Positions 17,855 through 27,007 of a stretch of 64,000 nt of DNA are shown here, piece after piece. The notes beneath the pieces are model-generated. The model searched no databases. It saw only the letters and a list, made by a program, of their open reading frames with translations, and was not told the origin of the DNA. Made by a program: the position numbers and the translations under genes. Position 1 is the first letter of the stretch; each line of letters starts with the position of its first letter. The DNA is from Sphingomonas phyllosphaerae 5.2 (GTDB lineage Bacteria > Pseudomonadota > Alphaproteobacteria > Sphingomonadales > Sphingomonadaceae): assembly GCF_000419605.1 (NCBI RefSeq), contig NZ_ATTI01000001.1, positions 376,001 to 440,000 of the forward strand, read 5' to 3'.

Positions 17855-18301
17855 ATGCGGGTGACGAAGTTGGGCGCCGCGGCGTCGATCGCGGGCGCGC
17901 TGGTGCTCGCGGCCTGCTCCGGGAGCGACAAGGAACCCGATGCCGAACAGCAGGCGGCGCTGGCCAATTACGTGCCGCCGTTCGTGATGTCGCGGCTCGA
18001 CTTCGGCGGGGTGGTGGAGCGCCGTTTCCGGCGGCTCGACGTCAACAACGACGACAAGCTGACCCGCAACGAAGTGTCCAAGCGCCTGTCGCCACGCTTC
18101 GATCAGATCGATCGCAACAAGGACGGCGCGATCTCGAACGAGGAGTGGAGCGCGTGGATGGTGCAGCGTTTCGACGCGCAGGACATCAACCACGACGGCA
18201 CCGTCACGAGCGACGAGCGGGAACGCGCGCGCGAGTTGAACGATGCCGACCTGCCGACCCCTGCCGAGGAACCGTCAAACGCCGCCGCGGTGGGTAGGTA
18301 A
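17855..18301 (+). CDS. EF-hand domain lipoprotein
   Basis: A 148-residue protein. A signal peptide ends in the lipobox LVLAAC, so it is predicted to be a lipoprotein. Three calcium loops follow: DVNNDDKLTRNE, DRNKDGAISNEE and DINHDGTVTSDE, each with Asp at positions 1, 3, 5 and Glu at 12. It is probably a periplasmic calcium-binding or sensing protein. ATG 17855 was chosen because it places the signal peptide at the N-terminus. It lies 25 bases after the HNH gene and may share its transcript. Confidence 0.88.
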   Translation: MRVTKLGAAASIAGALVLAACSGSDKEPDAEQQAALANYVPPFVMSRLDFGGVVERRFRRLDVNNDDKLTRNEVSKRLSPRFDQIDRNKDGAISNEEWSAWMVQRFDAQDINHDGTVTSDERERARELNDADLPTPAEEPSNAAAVGR

Positions 18302-18362
18302 CCTGCCGCCGTAGCGTCAAACAACGGTTGACCATGCGCTTGCCGCGGCGCAGCAATGGCGC

Positions 18363-21035
18363 ATGAGCACGCTGCCGCCGATCACGAACAATCCCGATGT
18401 CCGCTATCTCGGCCGCGTGCTGGGCGACGTCATCCGCGCATACGGCGGGGAGACGCTGTACGAACGGACCGAGGCGATCCGCTCCGCCTCGGTCGAGCGG
18501 CATCGCGGCAACCACCAGGCGTCACCCGACGCCGAACTCGGTGCGCTCGATCTCGACGAGACGCTCGATTTCGTGCGCGGCTTCATGCTGTTCTCGATGC
18601 TCGCCAACCTCGCCGAGGATCGCCAGGGGATCGCCGCGGAAGAGGGTGCGGACGTCCCGGCGGCGCTGGCGCGGCTGGAGAAGGCGGGTATCGGCGCGGA
18701 CCGCGTGCGCGCCCTGCTCGAACAGGCGCTGGTCGCCCCCGTGCTGACCGCGCACCCGACCGAGGTGCGCCGCAAGAGCATGATCGATCACCGCAATCGC
18801 ATCGCGCAGTTGATGGCGCTGCGCGATCGCGGCCTCGAGACGACGCCCGACGGCGATCTTGTCGACGAGGCGATCGTGCGGCAGGTCGCGCTATTGTGGC
18901 AGACGCGCGTGCTGCGGCGCGAGCGATTGTACGTCGTCGACGAGGTGGAAACCGCGCTCAGCTATCTGCGCGACGTGTTCCTGCCGGTGATCCCCGCGCT
19001 GTATCAACGCTGGGACCGTGCGCTCGGCGGCCGGGTGCCGGCGTTCCTGCGGCCCGGCAGCTGGATCGGCGGCGATCGCGACGGCAATCCGTTCGTCACC
19101 GCCGATTCGCTGCGTGCCGCGCTGGCGAAGGCGGCGCAGGCAGTGCTGGGCTTCTATCTCGAACAATTGCACGCCATGGGCGCGGAGCTGTCGATCTCGG
19201 CGCATCATGCCACGGTCGACGCCGGCGTGCAGGCGTTGGCGGACGCGAGCGGCGACGGCGCCGAGACGCGTAGCGACGAGCCATACCGGCGCGCGCTGGC
19301 CGGCATCTACGCGCGCACCGCGGCGACCTATGCCAAGCTGACGGGCCAGACCGCGCCGCGCCCCGGCCACCTGAAGGGCGAGCCCTATGCGGACCCCGCC
19401 GCGCTGCGCGCCGATCTGATCGCGATCGCGCGGCCGTTGTCGTCGGGTGGCGACGGGTTGCTCGGCAGCGGCGGCGCGATCGGGCGGCTGATCCGCGCCG
19501 TCGACGTCTTCGGTTTCCACCTCGCCACGCTCGACTTGCGGCAGAACAGCGCGGTGCATGAGCGCGTCGTCGCCGAGATGCTCAAGGTGGCGGGCGTGTG
19601 CGGCGATTATACCGCGCTGGACGAGGATGCGCGCGTGATGCTGCTGCGTCAGGAGCTGGCGACACCGCGGCCGCTGACGACGCGCTTCGCCGATTATACC
19701 GAGGAAACCGCCGGCGAGCTGGCGATCGTGCAAGCCGCCGCCGCAGCGCACGCGACCTACGGCACCGCGGCGATCCGGCAGTATATCGTGTCGATGACGA
19801 AGTCGGTGTCCGACCTGCTGGAGGTGCACCTGCTGCTCAAGGAAGTCGGCCTGTATCGCCCCGGCACGCCCGCCACCGCCGCGGTGATGGCCGTTCCGCT
19901 GTTCGAGACGATCGAGGATCTGGAGGCCGCGCCGGCGATCATGAGCGAATGGTTCGCGATCCCGGAGGTGCGCGTGATCGCGAAGACGCGCGGCCATCAG
20001 GAAGTGATGATCGGATATTCCGACAGCAACAAGGACGGCGGCTACCTGACCTCGACCTGGCAGCTGTCGAAGGCGTCGACGGCGCTGAAGCCGGTGTTCG
20101 ATGCCGCGGGGGTCGGCATGCAACTGTTCCATGGCCGCGGCGGCGCGGTGGGGCGTGGCGGCGGCAGCAGCTTCGCCGCGATCCGTGCGCAGCCGCCGGG
20201 CACCGTGCAGGGGCGTATCCGCATCACCGAACAAGGAGAGGTGATCGCGGGCAAATATGGTACGCGCGAGAGCGCCGCGACCAACCTTGAGGCGATGGCT
20301 TCGGCGACGTTGCTGGCCAGCCTGGAGCCGGAGGCGCTGTCGAACGGTGACAACGAGACGTTCGCCGCGGCGATGGACAAGCTCTCGGGCGACGCATTCC
20401 GCGCCTATCGCGGGCTGGTGTACGAGACCGAAGGTTTCCGCACCTTCTTCCGCCAGATGACGCCGATCGCGGAGATCGCCGGGCTGAAGATCGGCAGCCG
20501 TCCCGCCAGCCGCAAGCAATCCGACGCAATCGAGGACTTGCGTGCGATCCCGTGGGTATTCAGCTGGGCGCAGGCGCGGGTGATGCTGCCGGGCTGGTAC
20601 GGCGTCGGGCAGGCGATCGCGCAGTTCGAGGACCGCGCGCTGCTGCGCGATATGGCGCAGGGCTGGCCGCTGTTCGCCGCCACGCTGGCGAACATGGAGA
20701 TGGTGCTCGCCAAATCCGACATGGGGCTGGCGAAACGCTATGCCGGGCTGGTGGAGGATAAAGGGCTGCGCGATCATGTGTTCGGCCGGATCAGCGACGG
20801 CTGGCAGCAGACCCATGACGGGTTGCTGGACGTGACCGGGCAGGCGCACCTGCTCGAAAAGCACCCCGCGCTCGACGCATCGATCCGGCTGCGGCTGCCG
20901 TATATCGAGCCGCTGAACCTGCTCCAGATCGAATTGATGAAGCGCCACCGCGCCGGCGAGGCCGACGAGCGGGTGCGGCAGGGCATCCTGCTGTCGATCA
21001 ATGCCATCGCGACCGCGCTGCGCAATTCGGGGTGA
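18363..21035 (+). CDS. ppc: Phosphoenolpyruvate carboxylase
   Basis: An 890-residue enzyme making oxaloacetate from PEP and bicarbonate to replenish the TCA cycle. The catalytic signatures are VLTAHPTEVRRKSM (active-site His), the GYSDSNKDGG motif, FHGRGGAVGRGGG (mobile loop) and GSRPASRK. The terminal ALRNSG is close to the usual ALRNTG. Full length, on its own transcript, with no frameshift seen. Confidence 0.97.
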   Translation: MSTLPPITNNPDVRYLGRVLGDVIRAYGGETLYERTEAIRSASVERHRGNHQASPDAELGALDLDETLDFVRGFMLFSMLANLAEDRQGIAAEEGADVPAALARLEKAGIGADRVRALLEQALVAPVLTAHPTEVRRKSMIDHRNRIAQLMALRDRGLETTPDGDLVDEAIVRQVALLWQTRVLRRERLYVVDEVETALSYLRDVFLPVIPALYQRWDRALGGRVPAFLRPGSWIGGDRDGNPFVTADSLRAALAKAAQAVLGFYLEQLHAMGAELSISAHHATVDAGVQALADASGDGAETRSDEPYRRALAGIYARTAATYAKLTGQTAPRPGHLKGEPYADPAALRADLIAIARPLSSGGDGLLGSGGAIGRLIRAVDVFGFHLATLDLRQNSAVHERVVAEMLKVAGVCGDYTALDEDARVMLLRQELATPRPLTTRFADYTEETAGELAIVQAAAAAHATYGTAAIRQYIVSMTKSVSDLLEVHLLLKEVGLYRPGTPATAAVMAVPLFETIEDLEAAPAIMSEWFAIPEVRVIAKTRGHQEVMIGYSDSNKDGGYLTSTWQLSKASTALKPVFDAAGVGMQLFHGRGGAVGRGGGSSFAAIRAQPPGTVQGRIRITEQGEVIAGKYGTRESAATNLEAMASATLLASLEPEALSNGDNETFAAAMDKLSGDAFRAYRGLVYETEGFRTFFRQMTPIAEIAGLKIGSRPASRKQSDAIEDLRAIPWVFSWAQARVMLPGWYGVGQAIAQFEDRALLRDMAQGWPLFAATLANMEMVLAKSDMGLAKRYAGLVEDKGLRDHVFGRISDGWQQTHDGLLDVTGQAHLLEKHPALDASIRLRLPYIEPLNLLQIELMKRHRAGEADERVRQGILLSINAIATALRNSG

Positions 21036-21250
21036 GATGACGCGACCGAGGATGTCGGCGGTCGACGCGGCAGGGATGCATCGATGGTGATGGCGATCAT
21101 TCCGGCCGGCTGGCGTCGCGGTCGCCGCGACACGGCATCGATTAGGACATGATCGTGATCCGTGTTACAACATGTTATCGTCGGTACGGAGCCCCAAGCG
21201 CCGACGACTGAGAGACCGTGCGCTCCCGCTTGTGACCAGGGAGCCGTACC
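21036..21250. other. Intergenic region before the small-gene cluster
   Basis: A 215-base gap between ppc and the 56-residue gene. An AT-richer stretch around 21150-21185 with GTTACAACATGTTA may hold the promoter of the small-gene string. No RNA gene or repeat was seen. Confidence 0.4.
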
Positions 21251-21421
21251 ATGGACCTCAACTATCTTTTCCATCGACACCAGGTGTCGTTGATGATGGC
21301 TGCAGCCGCCGCGGGCGTCGAGGCGCGCAAGGCGCACGCGCAGCTCGCGCGTCGCTATGCCACGCGAATCGCGAGCACGCAGAGCGGCGTCGGCGTCAAC
21401 CATCCGTTCGTCGCTGCATGA
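21251..21421 (+). CDS. Small hypothetical protein (56 aa)
   Basis: A predicted helical 56-residue protein beginning MDLNYLFHRHQVSLMMA, then Ala-rich and basic to the end. It resembles short conserved hypotheticals in sphingomonads that begin MDLNYL(F/L)xRHQ. GGGAGCCGTACC precedes the ATG. The stop overlaps the ATG of the next gene (ATGA at 21418-21421). Function unknown. Confidence 0.65.
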   Translation: MDLNYLFHRHQVSLMMAAAAAGVEARKAHAQLARRYATRIASTQSGVGVNHPFVAA

Positions 21422-21678
21422 GCGACGAGCAACCGCGCGCGACGCGCACTTTCCGGGTCGCGCGTCCGCGTTACGATCCGGCCCGTGCCGAGCGGCAGGG
21501 TCGCGTGACGCGGCTGGCGATCGAGCGGATGGGCGCGCCGGCGGCATTGGCGTTCCTCAATGCCGACCACGCCGAACTCGGCGCGCGACCGCTCGACCTC
21601 GCGGGCGAGAGCGTCGAATCGTCGGCGCGCGTGGAGGCGGTGATCGCCGCGCTTGGTCCCAAATCCGAGGCGGCGTAA
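21418..21678 (+). CDS. Small protein with MbcA/ParS/Xre antitoxin-like C-terminal domain (86 aa)
   Basis: An 86-residue protein. The segment RLAIERMGAPAALAFLNADH followed by LGARPLDLAGESVESSARVEAV has the shape of the DUF2384 toxin-binding domain (short helix, AxxFL/WLxxPxxxLGxRPLDL, closing helix). Such domains usually pair with a RES toxin. No RES protein follows; the downstream genes are a 22-residue peptide and an unrelated 181-residue protein. It starts at ATG 21418, overlapping the previous stop. The antitoxin label is a resemblance judged by eye. Confidence 0.55.
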   Translation: MSDEQPRATRTFRVARPRYDPARAERQGRVTRLAIERMGAPAALAFLNADHAELGARPLDLAGESVESSARVEAVIAALGPKSEAA

Positions 21679-21746
21679 TGCCGCGCTGGCGCCGCTGGCT
21701 GCGCGACTGGATGCGCCGCCGCCGTGCGCGCCGCGCGTGGCGATGA
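21678..21746 (+). CDS. Putative 22-residue Arg/Trp-rich peptide
   Basis: An ATG overlapping the previous TAA (TAATG at 21676-21680) opens a 22-codon frame whose product starts MPRWRRWLRDWMRRRR and has 11 Arg and 5 Trp. Its stop overlaps the next ATG (ATGA at 21743-21746). The double overlap argues for real translation or at least coupling. The composition resembles a cationic amphipathic peptide. It could also simply be a translational bridge or a chance frame in GC-rich DNA. Confidence 0.4.
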   Translation: MPRWRRWLRDWMRRRRARRAWR

Positions 21747-22288
21747 GCATCGACGCGCGCGACGAGGCTGCCGCGACGCTGGCGCGTGCCACCGCCTTCC
21801 TGCGCGCGCAGGCACATCAGCCGTGGCTCGACCAGCCATGGTGCGACCGTCAGCGCCTTGTCCGCTCACGCGTGATCGGCAACTGGATCGGCGAGCTCGA
21901 CCGGCTGCTGCACGTCCTGCTCGATACCGCCGCAGACCGCGCCGGGCATCCCGTGAGCCTGCATCAGCGCAACACCGCCAACAAGCTGGTGACGTTCTGC
22001 GCCGAGGCGTCGTGGGGCACGGCGCGGCTGGACGGCATGGCGCGGGCGCGGGCAACGTTCCGCTATACGCAGGGCGCCGCGCGGCGTGCCGACGTGCGTG
22101 GCGGCAGCCACATGACGGTCGGCTGGTCGGGCCCGGGCGGGGCGCTGCGGCGTTTCCGCATCGGGGAGCGGATCCAGCTGGGCAGCAAAGCGTTGGTGGA
22201 AGTCTGCGATCTTTACGACGAACTGGCCGCGCAGGTCGTGCGTGTCCCGCTCGTGCAACGCAAGGGGCTGGGTTATCAAGGAATATGA
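21743..22288 (+). CDS. Hypothetical protein (181 aa), unrecognised
   Basis: A 181-residue soluble protein. Helical N-terminal half (MSIDARDEAAATLARATAFL, WIGELDRLLHVLLDTA), a central RNTANKLVTFCAEASWGTAR segment, and a C-terminal half with strands (GGSHMTVGWSGPGGALRRF). No signal peptide or membrane segment. No family is recognised and it lacks RES-toxin features. ATG 21743 was chosen for the 4-base overlap with the preceding peptide gene; a frame open further upstream gives only Arg/Pro-rich shadow sequence. Confidence 0.65.
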   Translation: MSIDARDEAAATLARATAFLRAQAHQPWLDQPWCDRQRLVRSRVIGNWIGELDRLLHVLLDTAADRAGHPVSLHQRNTANKLVTFCAEASWGTARLDGMARARATFRYTQGAARRADVRGGSHMTVGWSGPGGALRRFRIGERIQLGSKALVEVCDLYDELAAQVVRVPLVQRKGLGYQGI

Positions 22289-22469
22289 ACGCTTCGAGGC
22301 GATCGCCGCTCAACATCACCGCGACGGCCAGGACGCCACGCTCGATAATGTGCGTGACCGCTGCCAGCGGTCCGAGGATGCCTGGCTGAAGATGGCGGCG
22401 CAATCGCGTCGGACCGAGCAGCGCCGCGAGGAACGCGAGCGCAAGACGGTGATGGCGCTGGAAGCCTGA
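22242..22469 (+). CDS. Putative small helical protein (75 aa or shorter)
   Basis: A frame overlapping the end of the 181-residue gene encodes EYERFEAIAAQHHRDGQDAT, LDNVRDRCQRSEDAWLKMAA and a charged tail ending VMALEA, a plausible all-helical protein. The only in-frame start is GTG 22242, deep inside the previous gene and without a clear ribosome site. The ATG that overlaps the previous stop (22285) is in another frame and gives a 34-residue product. Either the start is unusual or a frameshift has occurred. Function unknown. Confidence 0.45.
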   Translation: MSRSCNARGWVIKEYERFEAIAAQHHRDGQDATLDNVRDRCQRSEDAWLKMAAQSRRTEQRREERERKTVMALEA

Positions 22470-22503
22470 CCGGCGTTCGGTCGATGCCGGCCGAATAGAT
22501 ATG

Positions 22504-22540
22504 ACGCCATCCGGTGTGCCGCGGGCAGACCGGATGGCGT
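22504..22540. terminator. Bidirectional terminator between small-gene cluster and pepN
   Basis: A perfect 12-base-pair stem, ACGCCATCCGGT with ACCGGATGGCGT, closes a 13-base loop and is followed on the plus side by AACTTTTCC. It lies between convergent genes, 35 bases after the last small frame and 12 bases beyond the pepN stop, and can serve both. Confidence 0.85.
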
Positions 22541-22551
22541 AACTTTTCCGA

Positions 22552-25149
22552 TCAGCCTTCGATGCTCTTCGATGCCTGTTCGAAGAGGTCCTTGCTGATC
22601 CCCGGCGTCGTGACGATCCGTTCCAGCTCCGCGCGCATCGCCGCGGACCGTGTCGCATCGAAGCGCCGCCAGCGGCCGAGTGGCGGCAGCAGCCGTGCCG
22701 AGGTCTGCGGATTGAGCCGGTCGAGCGCCACCAACTGATCGGTCAGCCAGCGATAGCCTTTTCCATCCGCGGCATGGAACGCCCGCTGGTTCACCGCGAA
22801 CGCGCCGACCAACGCGCGCGCGCGATTGGGGTTGGCGAGCGTGAAGTCGGGATGCTGCGCCAGTTCCGCGACCAGTGCCGGCGTGTCGTCGCGCGACGAC
22901 AGCGCCTGCGTCTGGAACCATTTGTCGAGCACCAGCGGGTTGTCGGCAAAGCGATTGTAGAAGATGTCGAGCGCGGCCTCGCGCTCCGCCGACTCGCCAT
23001 TGGCGAGCACTGCCAGCGCGCCCTGGCGGTCGGTCATGTTGTCCGCGTTTTCGAACTGCGACCACGCCAGCGCCGCGGCGTCCGCCGCGCCCGACGCCGC
23101 GAGATAGCCCAGTGCGACGCTGCGCAGGCGGCGGATGCCCTTGTCCTCCGGCGTATAGGCATACGGGCGGTGCAGCGCCGGATCGCCCGCCGCGCGCCAC
23201 CGCGCCTCCAGCCCGCGGCCCAGCGCGCGGCGCAACGCCTCGCGCGCGCGGAAGATCGCTTCGGGATCGACCTCGGCCAACTGGTCGCCGATGAAGTTCT
23301 CCGACGGCAGCAGCACCGCCTCGGCAACGAAGGCGCGGTCCAGCGCGGGATCGTCAAGCGTGTCCGCCACCGCCGCGACCACCGCACGCGGATCGGCCTC
23401 ACCCTCCACGGTGGCGGCGATCAGTGTGTCGAGCATCAACTGCTGCATCGCCTCATACCGTGCGAAGGCGTCGTCGTCGTGCCGGGCGAGGAAGGCGAGA
23501 TCGGCGGCGCTGCGATCGCTCTCGACAATCACCGGCGCGGAAAAGCCGCGGTTGAGCGACACGATCGGGCGCTCGGTCACCGTCTCGAAGGTGACGCTGG
23601 CGCTGGCGTCGGACAGGACGACCAATTGCTCGTCACCCAGCGGCTGGCCGGTCTCGCCGCCGAACAGCCGTACGCGCAACGGCAACACCTGTGGCTGCTT
23701 GACCGGCTGGCCCGGCGTTTCCGGCACCTTCTGTGCGAGGTTCAGCGTCGCGCGGCCACTGCCGGCGTCGTGGACCAGCGTGGCGGAAACGCGCGGCGTG
23801 CCCGCCTGGCTGTACCACAGCCGGAATTGCGACAGATCGATGCCGCCACCCTCTTCCATGCACGCGACGAAATCCTCGCAGGTCGCGGCGGTACCGTCGA
23901 AGCGCTCGAAATAGAGGTCGGTCGCGGCGCGGAAGCGTTGCGGCCCGAGCATCGTCGCCATCATGCGGATCAGCTCCGCGCCCTTGTTGTAGATGGTGGC
24001 GGTGTAGAAGTTGCTGATCTCGATATAGCTTTCCGGGCGGACCGGATGCGCGAGCGGGCCGGCATCCTCCGGGAACTGCGCCGCGCGCAGGCCGCGCACA
24101 TCCTCGATCCGCCGCACCGCCGCCGAGCCCTGGTCGGCGGAAAAGCCCTGGTCGCGGTAAACGGTGAAGCCTTCCTTCAGGCTTAGCTGGAACCAGTCGC
24201 GGCAGGTGATGCGGTTACCCGACCAATTGTGGAAATATTCGTGCGCCACCACCGCGGCGATCGCGTCGTAATCGTAGTCGGTCGCGGTATCGGGGTCGGC
24301 GAGGATGTAGCGGCTGTTGAAGATGTTCAGCCCCTTGTTCTCCATCGCGCCGAAGTTGAAATCGTCGACCGCGACGATGTTGAACACGTCGAGGTCGTAT
24401 TCGCGGCCGTAGACGCGCTCGTCCCACGCCATCGACAATTTGAGCGCGGCCAGCGCATGGTCGGTCTTCGGCAGGTCGCCCTCGCGCACCCAGATGCCGA
24501 GCTGCACCTCGCGCCCCGATCGCGTCGTGAACGTATCGCGGTTTACCGCCAGATCGCCGGCGACCAGCGCAAAGAGGTACGATGGCTTCGGCCACGGATC
24601 GTGCCACTCCGCCCAGTGCGTGCCGTCGTCGTTGTCGCCCGATGCGATCGGATCGCCGTTTGCGAGCAGGATCGGGAAGCGCGCCTTGTCGGCGGTCATT
24701 CGCACGCGATAGGTCGCCAGCACGTCGGGACGGTCCGGGAAGTAGGTGATCCGCCGGAAGCCCTCGGCCTCGCATTGCGTGCACAGGTTGCCGCCCGAGG
24801 CGTAGAGCCCCATCAACTGCGTGTTGCGGTCGGGCGCGATCTCCACCTCTGTCTCGATCGCATGCACGTCGCCGCCCAGCGGGACGACGAGCTGTTCGCC
24901 CTCCACGCGCCAGTCGTCCGTCGCGACGCCATCGATGCGCACCGCCAACGGTTCCTGCCCGGCGCCGTCGAGCCGCAGCGCGGCGTCGTGGACGCCGTTG
25001 CGCCGCACGCTCAGCCGCGCCTTCACGCGCGTCGCGATCGGATCGAGCGCGAAGTCCAGCGAGACTTCGGGCACCAGCCACGCGGGTGGTGCATAATCGC
25101 TGCGCCGCGTGACATCGGGGGCGGTGGGGGTGGTGCGTGCATCGGCCAT
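22552..25149 (-). CDS. pepN: Aminopeptidase N (M1)
   Basis: An 865-residue zinc aminopeptidase of the proteobacterial PepN type. The exopeptidase motif FGAMENKGLN precedes the zinc site HEYFHNWSGNRIT (His303, Glu304, His307) and the third ligand Glu in SLKEGFTVYRDQ. C-terminal domains (Ig-like DUF3458 and helical ARM) are complete, ending in KDLFEQASKSIEG. ATG 25149 (MADARTTPT) is preferred over an upstream start at 25224, since the added 25 residues resemble no family member. Broad-specificity cytosolic peptide turnover. Confidence 0.94.
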   Translation of the reverse strand: MADARTTPTAPDVTRRSDYAPPAWLVPEVSLDFALDPIATRVKARLSVRRNGVHDAALRLDGAGQEPLAVRIDGVATDDWRVEGEQLVVPLGGDVHAIETEVEIAPDRNTQLMGLYASGGNLCTQCEAEGFRRITYFPDRPDVLATYRVRMTADKARFPILLANGDPIASGDNDDGTHWAEWHDPWPKPSYLFALVAGDLAVNRDTFTTRSGREVQLGIWVREGDLPKTDHALAALKLSMAWDERVYGREYDLDVFNIVAVDDFNFGAMENKGLNIFNSRYILADPDTATDYDYDAIAAVVAHEYFHNWSGNRITCRDWFQLSLKEGFTVYRDQGFSADQGSAAVRRIEDVRGLRAAQFPEDAGPLAHPVRPESYIEISNFYTATIYNKGAELIRMMATMLGPQRFRAATDLYFERFDGTAATCEDFVACMEEGGGIDLSQFRLWYSQAGTPRVSATLVHDAGSGRATLNLAQKVPETPGQPVKQPQVLPLRVRLFGGETGQPLGDEQLVVLSDASASVTFETVTERPIVSLNRGFSAPVIVESDRSAADLAFLARHDDDAFARYEAMQQLMLDTLIAATVEGEADPRAVVAAVADTLDDPALDRAFVAEAVLLPSENFIGDQLAEVDPEAIFRAREALRRALGRGLEARWRAAGDPALHRPYAYTPEDKGIRRLRSVALGYLAASGAADAAALAWSQFENADNMTDRQGALAVLANGESAEREAALDIFYNRFADNPLVLDKWFQTQALSSRDDTPALVAELAQHPDFTLANPNRARALVGAFAVNQRAFHAADGKGYRWLTDQLVALDRLNPQTSARLLPPLGRWRRFDATRSAAMRAELERIVTTPGISKDLFEQASKSIEG

Positions 25150-25273
25150 GCCGGCGAGTATACAAGCGACGCTGCCTCGTTCCATCCGAAACCGCTTGGC
25201 CTGGATCGTCTCGACGGCAACCATCGTGTCCGGCTAAGGTGTCGTGATCGATACTCCTTGTCCGGACGGTTCC

Positions 25274-27007
25274 ATGCTTCGTTCGTTTGCGTTCCCCGTG
25301 GCTGCCGCGCTGGCCGCCGCTGCCTCTGCCCAGACCACTCCCACCCAGAAGACCGTCCCGGCCCAGAGCACACCGGCCCAGAGCACACCGGTCCAGAGCA
25401 CACCGGCCCAGAGCACACCGGCCCAGACCATATCCGTCCAGCGCAATGCCGCACTCACCGCGCCGCTGCCGGCCGATCAGGCAGCGATGAAGGCGCATGT
25501 GATGTTCCTGGCGTCCGACGCAATGAAGGGGCGCGATGTCGGTAGCCCAGAGTTCGACATCGCCGCGCAATATGTCGCCGCGCAATTCTATGCCGCCGGT
25601 CTGGCGCCGATGGGTGACGATGGCGGTTACCTGCAATCGGTGCCGCTGCTCGGCTACAAGATCGACGGGCAGGGGCGGATGGCGTGGACCCCGACCGGCG
25701 GCGCGGCCCAGCCGCTCGTTTCCGGCAAGGATTATCTGCCCGCTGCCAATCCGGCGTCCAAGACCACGAACGTCGCCGCAGCCGTGGTGTTCGTCGGCTA
25801 CGGGTTGGAGGCGCCGCAATATGGGCTCGACGATTATGCCGGCATCGACGTGCGCGGCAAGATCGTCGCCTATGTCGGTGGTGCCCCGGCCGGGTTGCCG
25901 AGCGAGATTTCCGCGACGTTCGGCAGCGCCGCGGCGCGGCAGACCGCAGCGGCCAGGCATGGCGCGATCGGCGTGATCGCGATCGCCGACCTGCGCAAGG
26001 CCGGGCGCGGCGCGCCATCGTTCGCTTCGGTCGCGAAGAGCTATAGCGCCGAACGCATCACCTGGGCGTTGCCCGACGGCACCGGCAGCAGCACGGGGGT
26101 GCCGCTGCTCGGCACGCTGTCACCCGCCGGCGCGTCGAAGCTGTTCGGGCGGGCGTGGCCGGCGATCGCCAAGGCGGCGGCGCGCAAGACGATGAAGGTA
26201 CGACCGGCCGCGACCGCGGGAACGCTGTCCGTCGGGAGCGGCACGATCTTCCGCCCGATCGCCAGCAGCAACGTCGTCGGCATGATCCGCGGCAGCGATC
26301 CGGTGGCAGGGCGCGAAACCGTCGTGCTCTCCGCGCACCTCGATCACGTCGGCGTCGGCAAGGCCGTGAACGGCGACACGATCTATAACGGTGCGCTCGA
26401 CGACGCGGTCGGCATCGCCAGCCTGATCGAGGCGGCGAAGCGCTTCAAGACCGCAACGCCGCCCAAGCGGAGCATCATCTTCCTGGCGGTCACCGCCGAG
26501 GAGAAGGGGCTGGTCGGCAGCGACTATTTCGCGAACCATTCCACCGTGCCGCTGCGCGACATCGTGGCCGACGTGAACCTCGACATGCCGATCCTGACCT
26601 ACAGGTTCGAGGACATGGTCGCGTTCGGCGGCGACCGCTCCACGCTGGGCCCGATCATCGCGCGTGCGGTGGCGGGGATCGGCGTCGGCCTGTCGCCCGA
26701 CCCGATGCCGGAGCAGGCGATCTTCGTGCGTTCCGACCATTATCGCTTCGTGCAGAAGGGTGTGCCGTCGGTGTTCCTGTGGCCCGGCTACAAGGGGCCG
26801 GGCAAGGCGGCGGTCGAGCGCTTCATGGACAATTGCTACCACAAGCCGTGCGACGACCTGACGCAGCCGATCCTGTGGGACCAGGGCGTGCGCTTCGTCG
26901 ACGCCAATTACCGGATCGCGCGCGAGATCGCCGACGCATCGCAGCGGCCGATGTGGAACAAGGGCGATTACTTCGGCACGTTGTTCGGTGGGCCGATGGC
27001 GCCGTGA
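25274..27007 (+). CDS. Secreted M28-family zinc peptidase with PA domain
   Basis: A 577-residue exported aminopeptidase. Signal peptide MLRSFAFPVAAALAAAASAQ, then a low-complexity linker of Ala-Gln-Ser-Thr-Pro pentapeptides (about 31-55), a protease-associated insert (GYGLEAPQYGLDDYAGIDVR) and the M28 core: SAHLDHVG (His, Asp), GALDDAVG (bridging Asp), AEEKGLVGS (catalytic Glu), DVNLDMP (Asp) and SDHYRF (His). It digests peptides in the periplasm or outside. ATG 25274 was chosen over GTG 25244 because the signal peptide then begins at residue 1. It overlaps the next gene by 4 bases. Confidence 0.92.
   Translation: MLRSFAFPVAAALAAAASAQTTPTQKTVPAQSTPAQSTPVQSTPAQSTPAQTISVQRNAALTAPLPADQAAMKAHVMFLASDAMKGRDVGSPEFDIAAQYVAAQFYAAGLAPMGDDGGYLQSVPLLGYKIDGQGRMAWTPTGGAAQPLVSGKDYLPAANPASKTTNVAAAVVFVGYGLEAPQYGLDDYAGIDVRGKIVAYVGGAPAGLPSEISATFGSAAARQTAAARHGAIGVIAIADLRKAGRGAPSFASVAKSYSAERITWALPDGTGSSTGVPLLGTLSPAGASKLFGRAWPAIAKAAARKTMKVRPAATAGTLSVGSGTIFRPIASSNVVGMIRGSDPVAGRETVVLSAHLDHVGVGKAVNGDTIYNGALDDAVGIASLIEAAKRFKTATPPKRSIIFLAVTAEEKGLVGSDYFANHSTVPLRDIVADVNLDMPILTYRFEDMVAFGGDRSTLGPIIARAVAGIGVGLSPDPMPEQAIFVRSDHYRFVQKGVPSVFLWPGYKGPGKAAVERFMDNCYHKPCDDLTQPILWDQGVRFVDANYRIAREIADASQRPMWNKGDYFGTLFGGPMAP
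25363..25437 (+). repeat. 15-base tandem repeat (minisatellite) in the M28 gene
   Basis: GCCCAGAGCACACCG occurs as four consecutive near-identical 15-base units (one with GTC for GCC), with a degenerate fifth. It encodes AQSTP pentapeptides between the signal peptide and the catalytic domain. The near-perfect identity suggests slippage-driven length variation. Confidence 0.9.

Noticed and set aside
21418..22288. Complete Xre-RES toxin-antitoxin pair
   Set aside because: The 86-residue protein resembles the antitoxin's toxin-binding domain, but the 181-residue neighbour lacks the Arg, Glu and Ser pattern of RES toxins, so a TA pair is not claimed.
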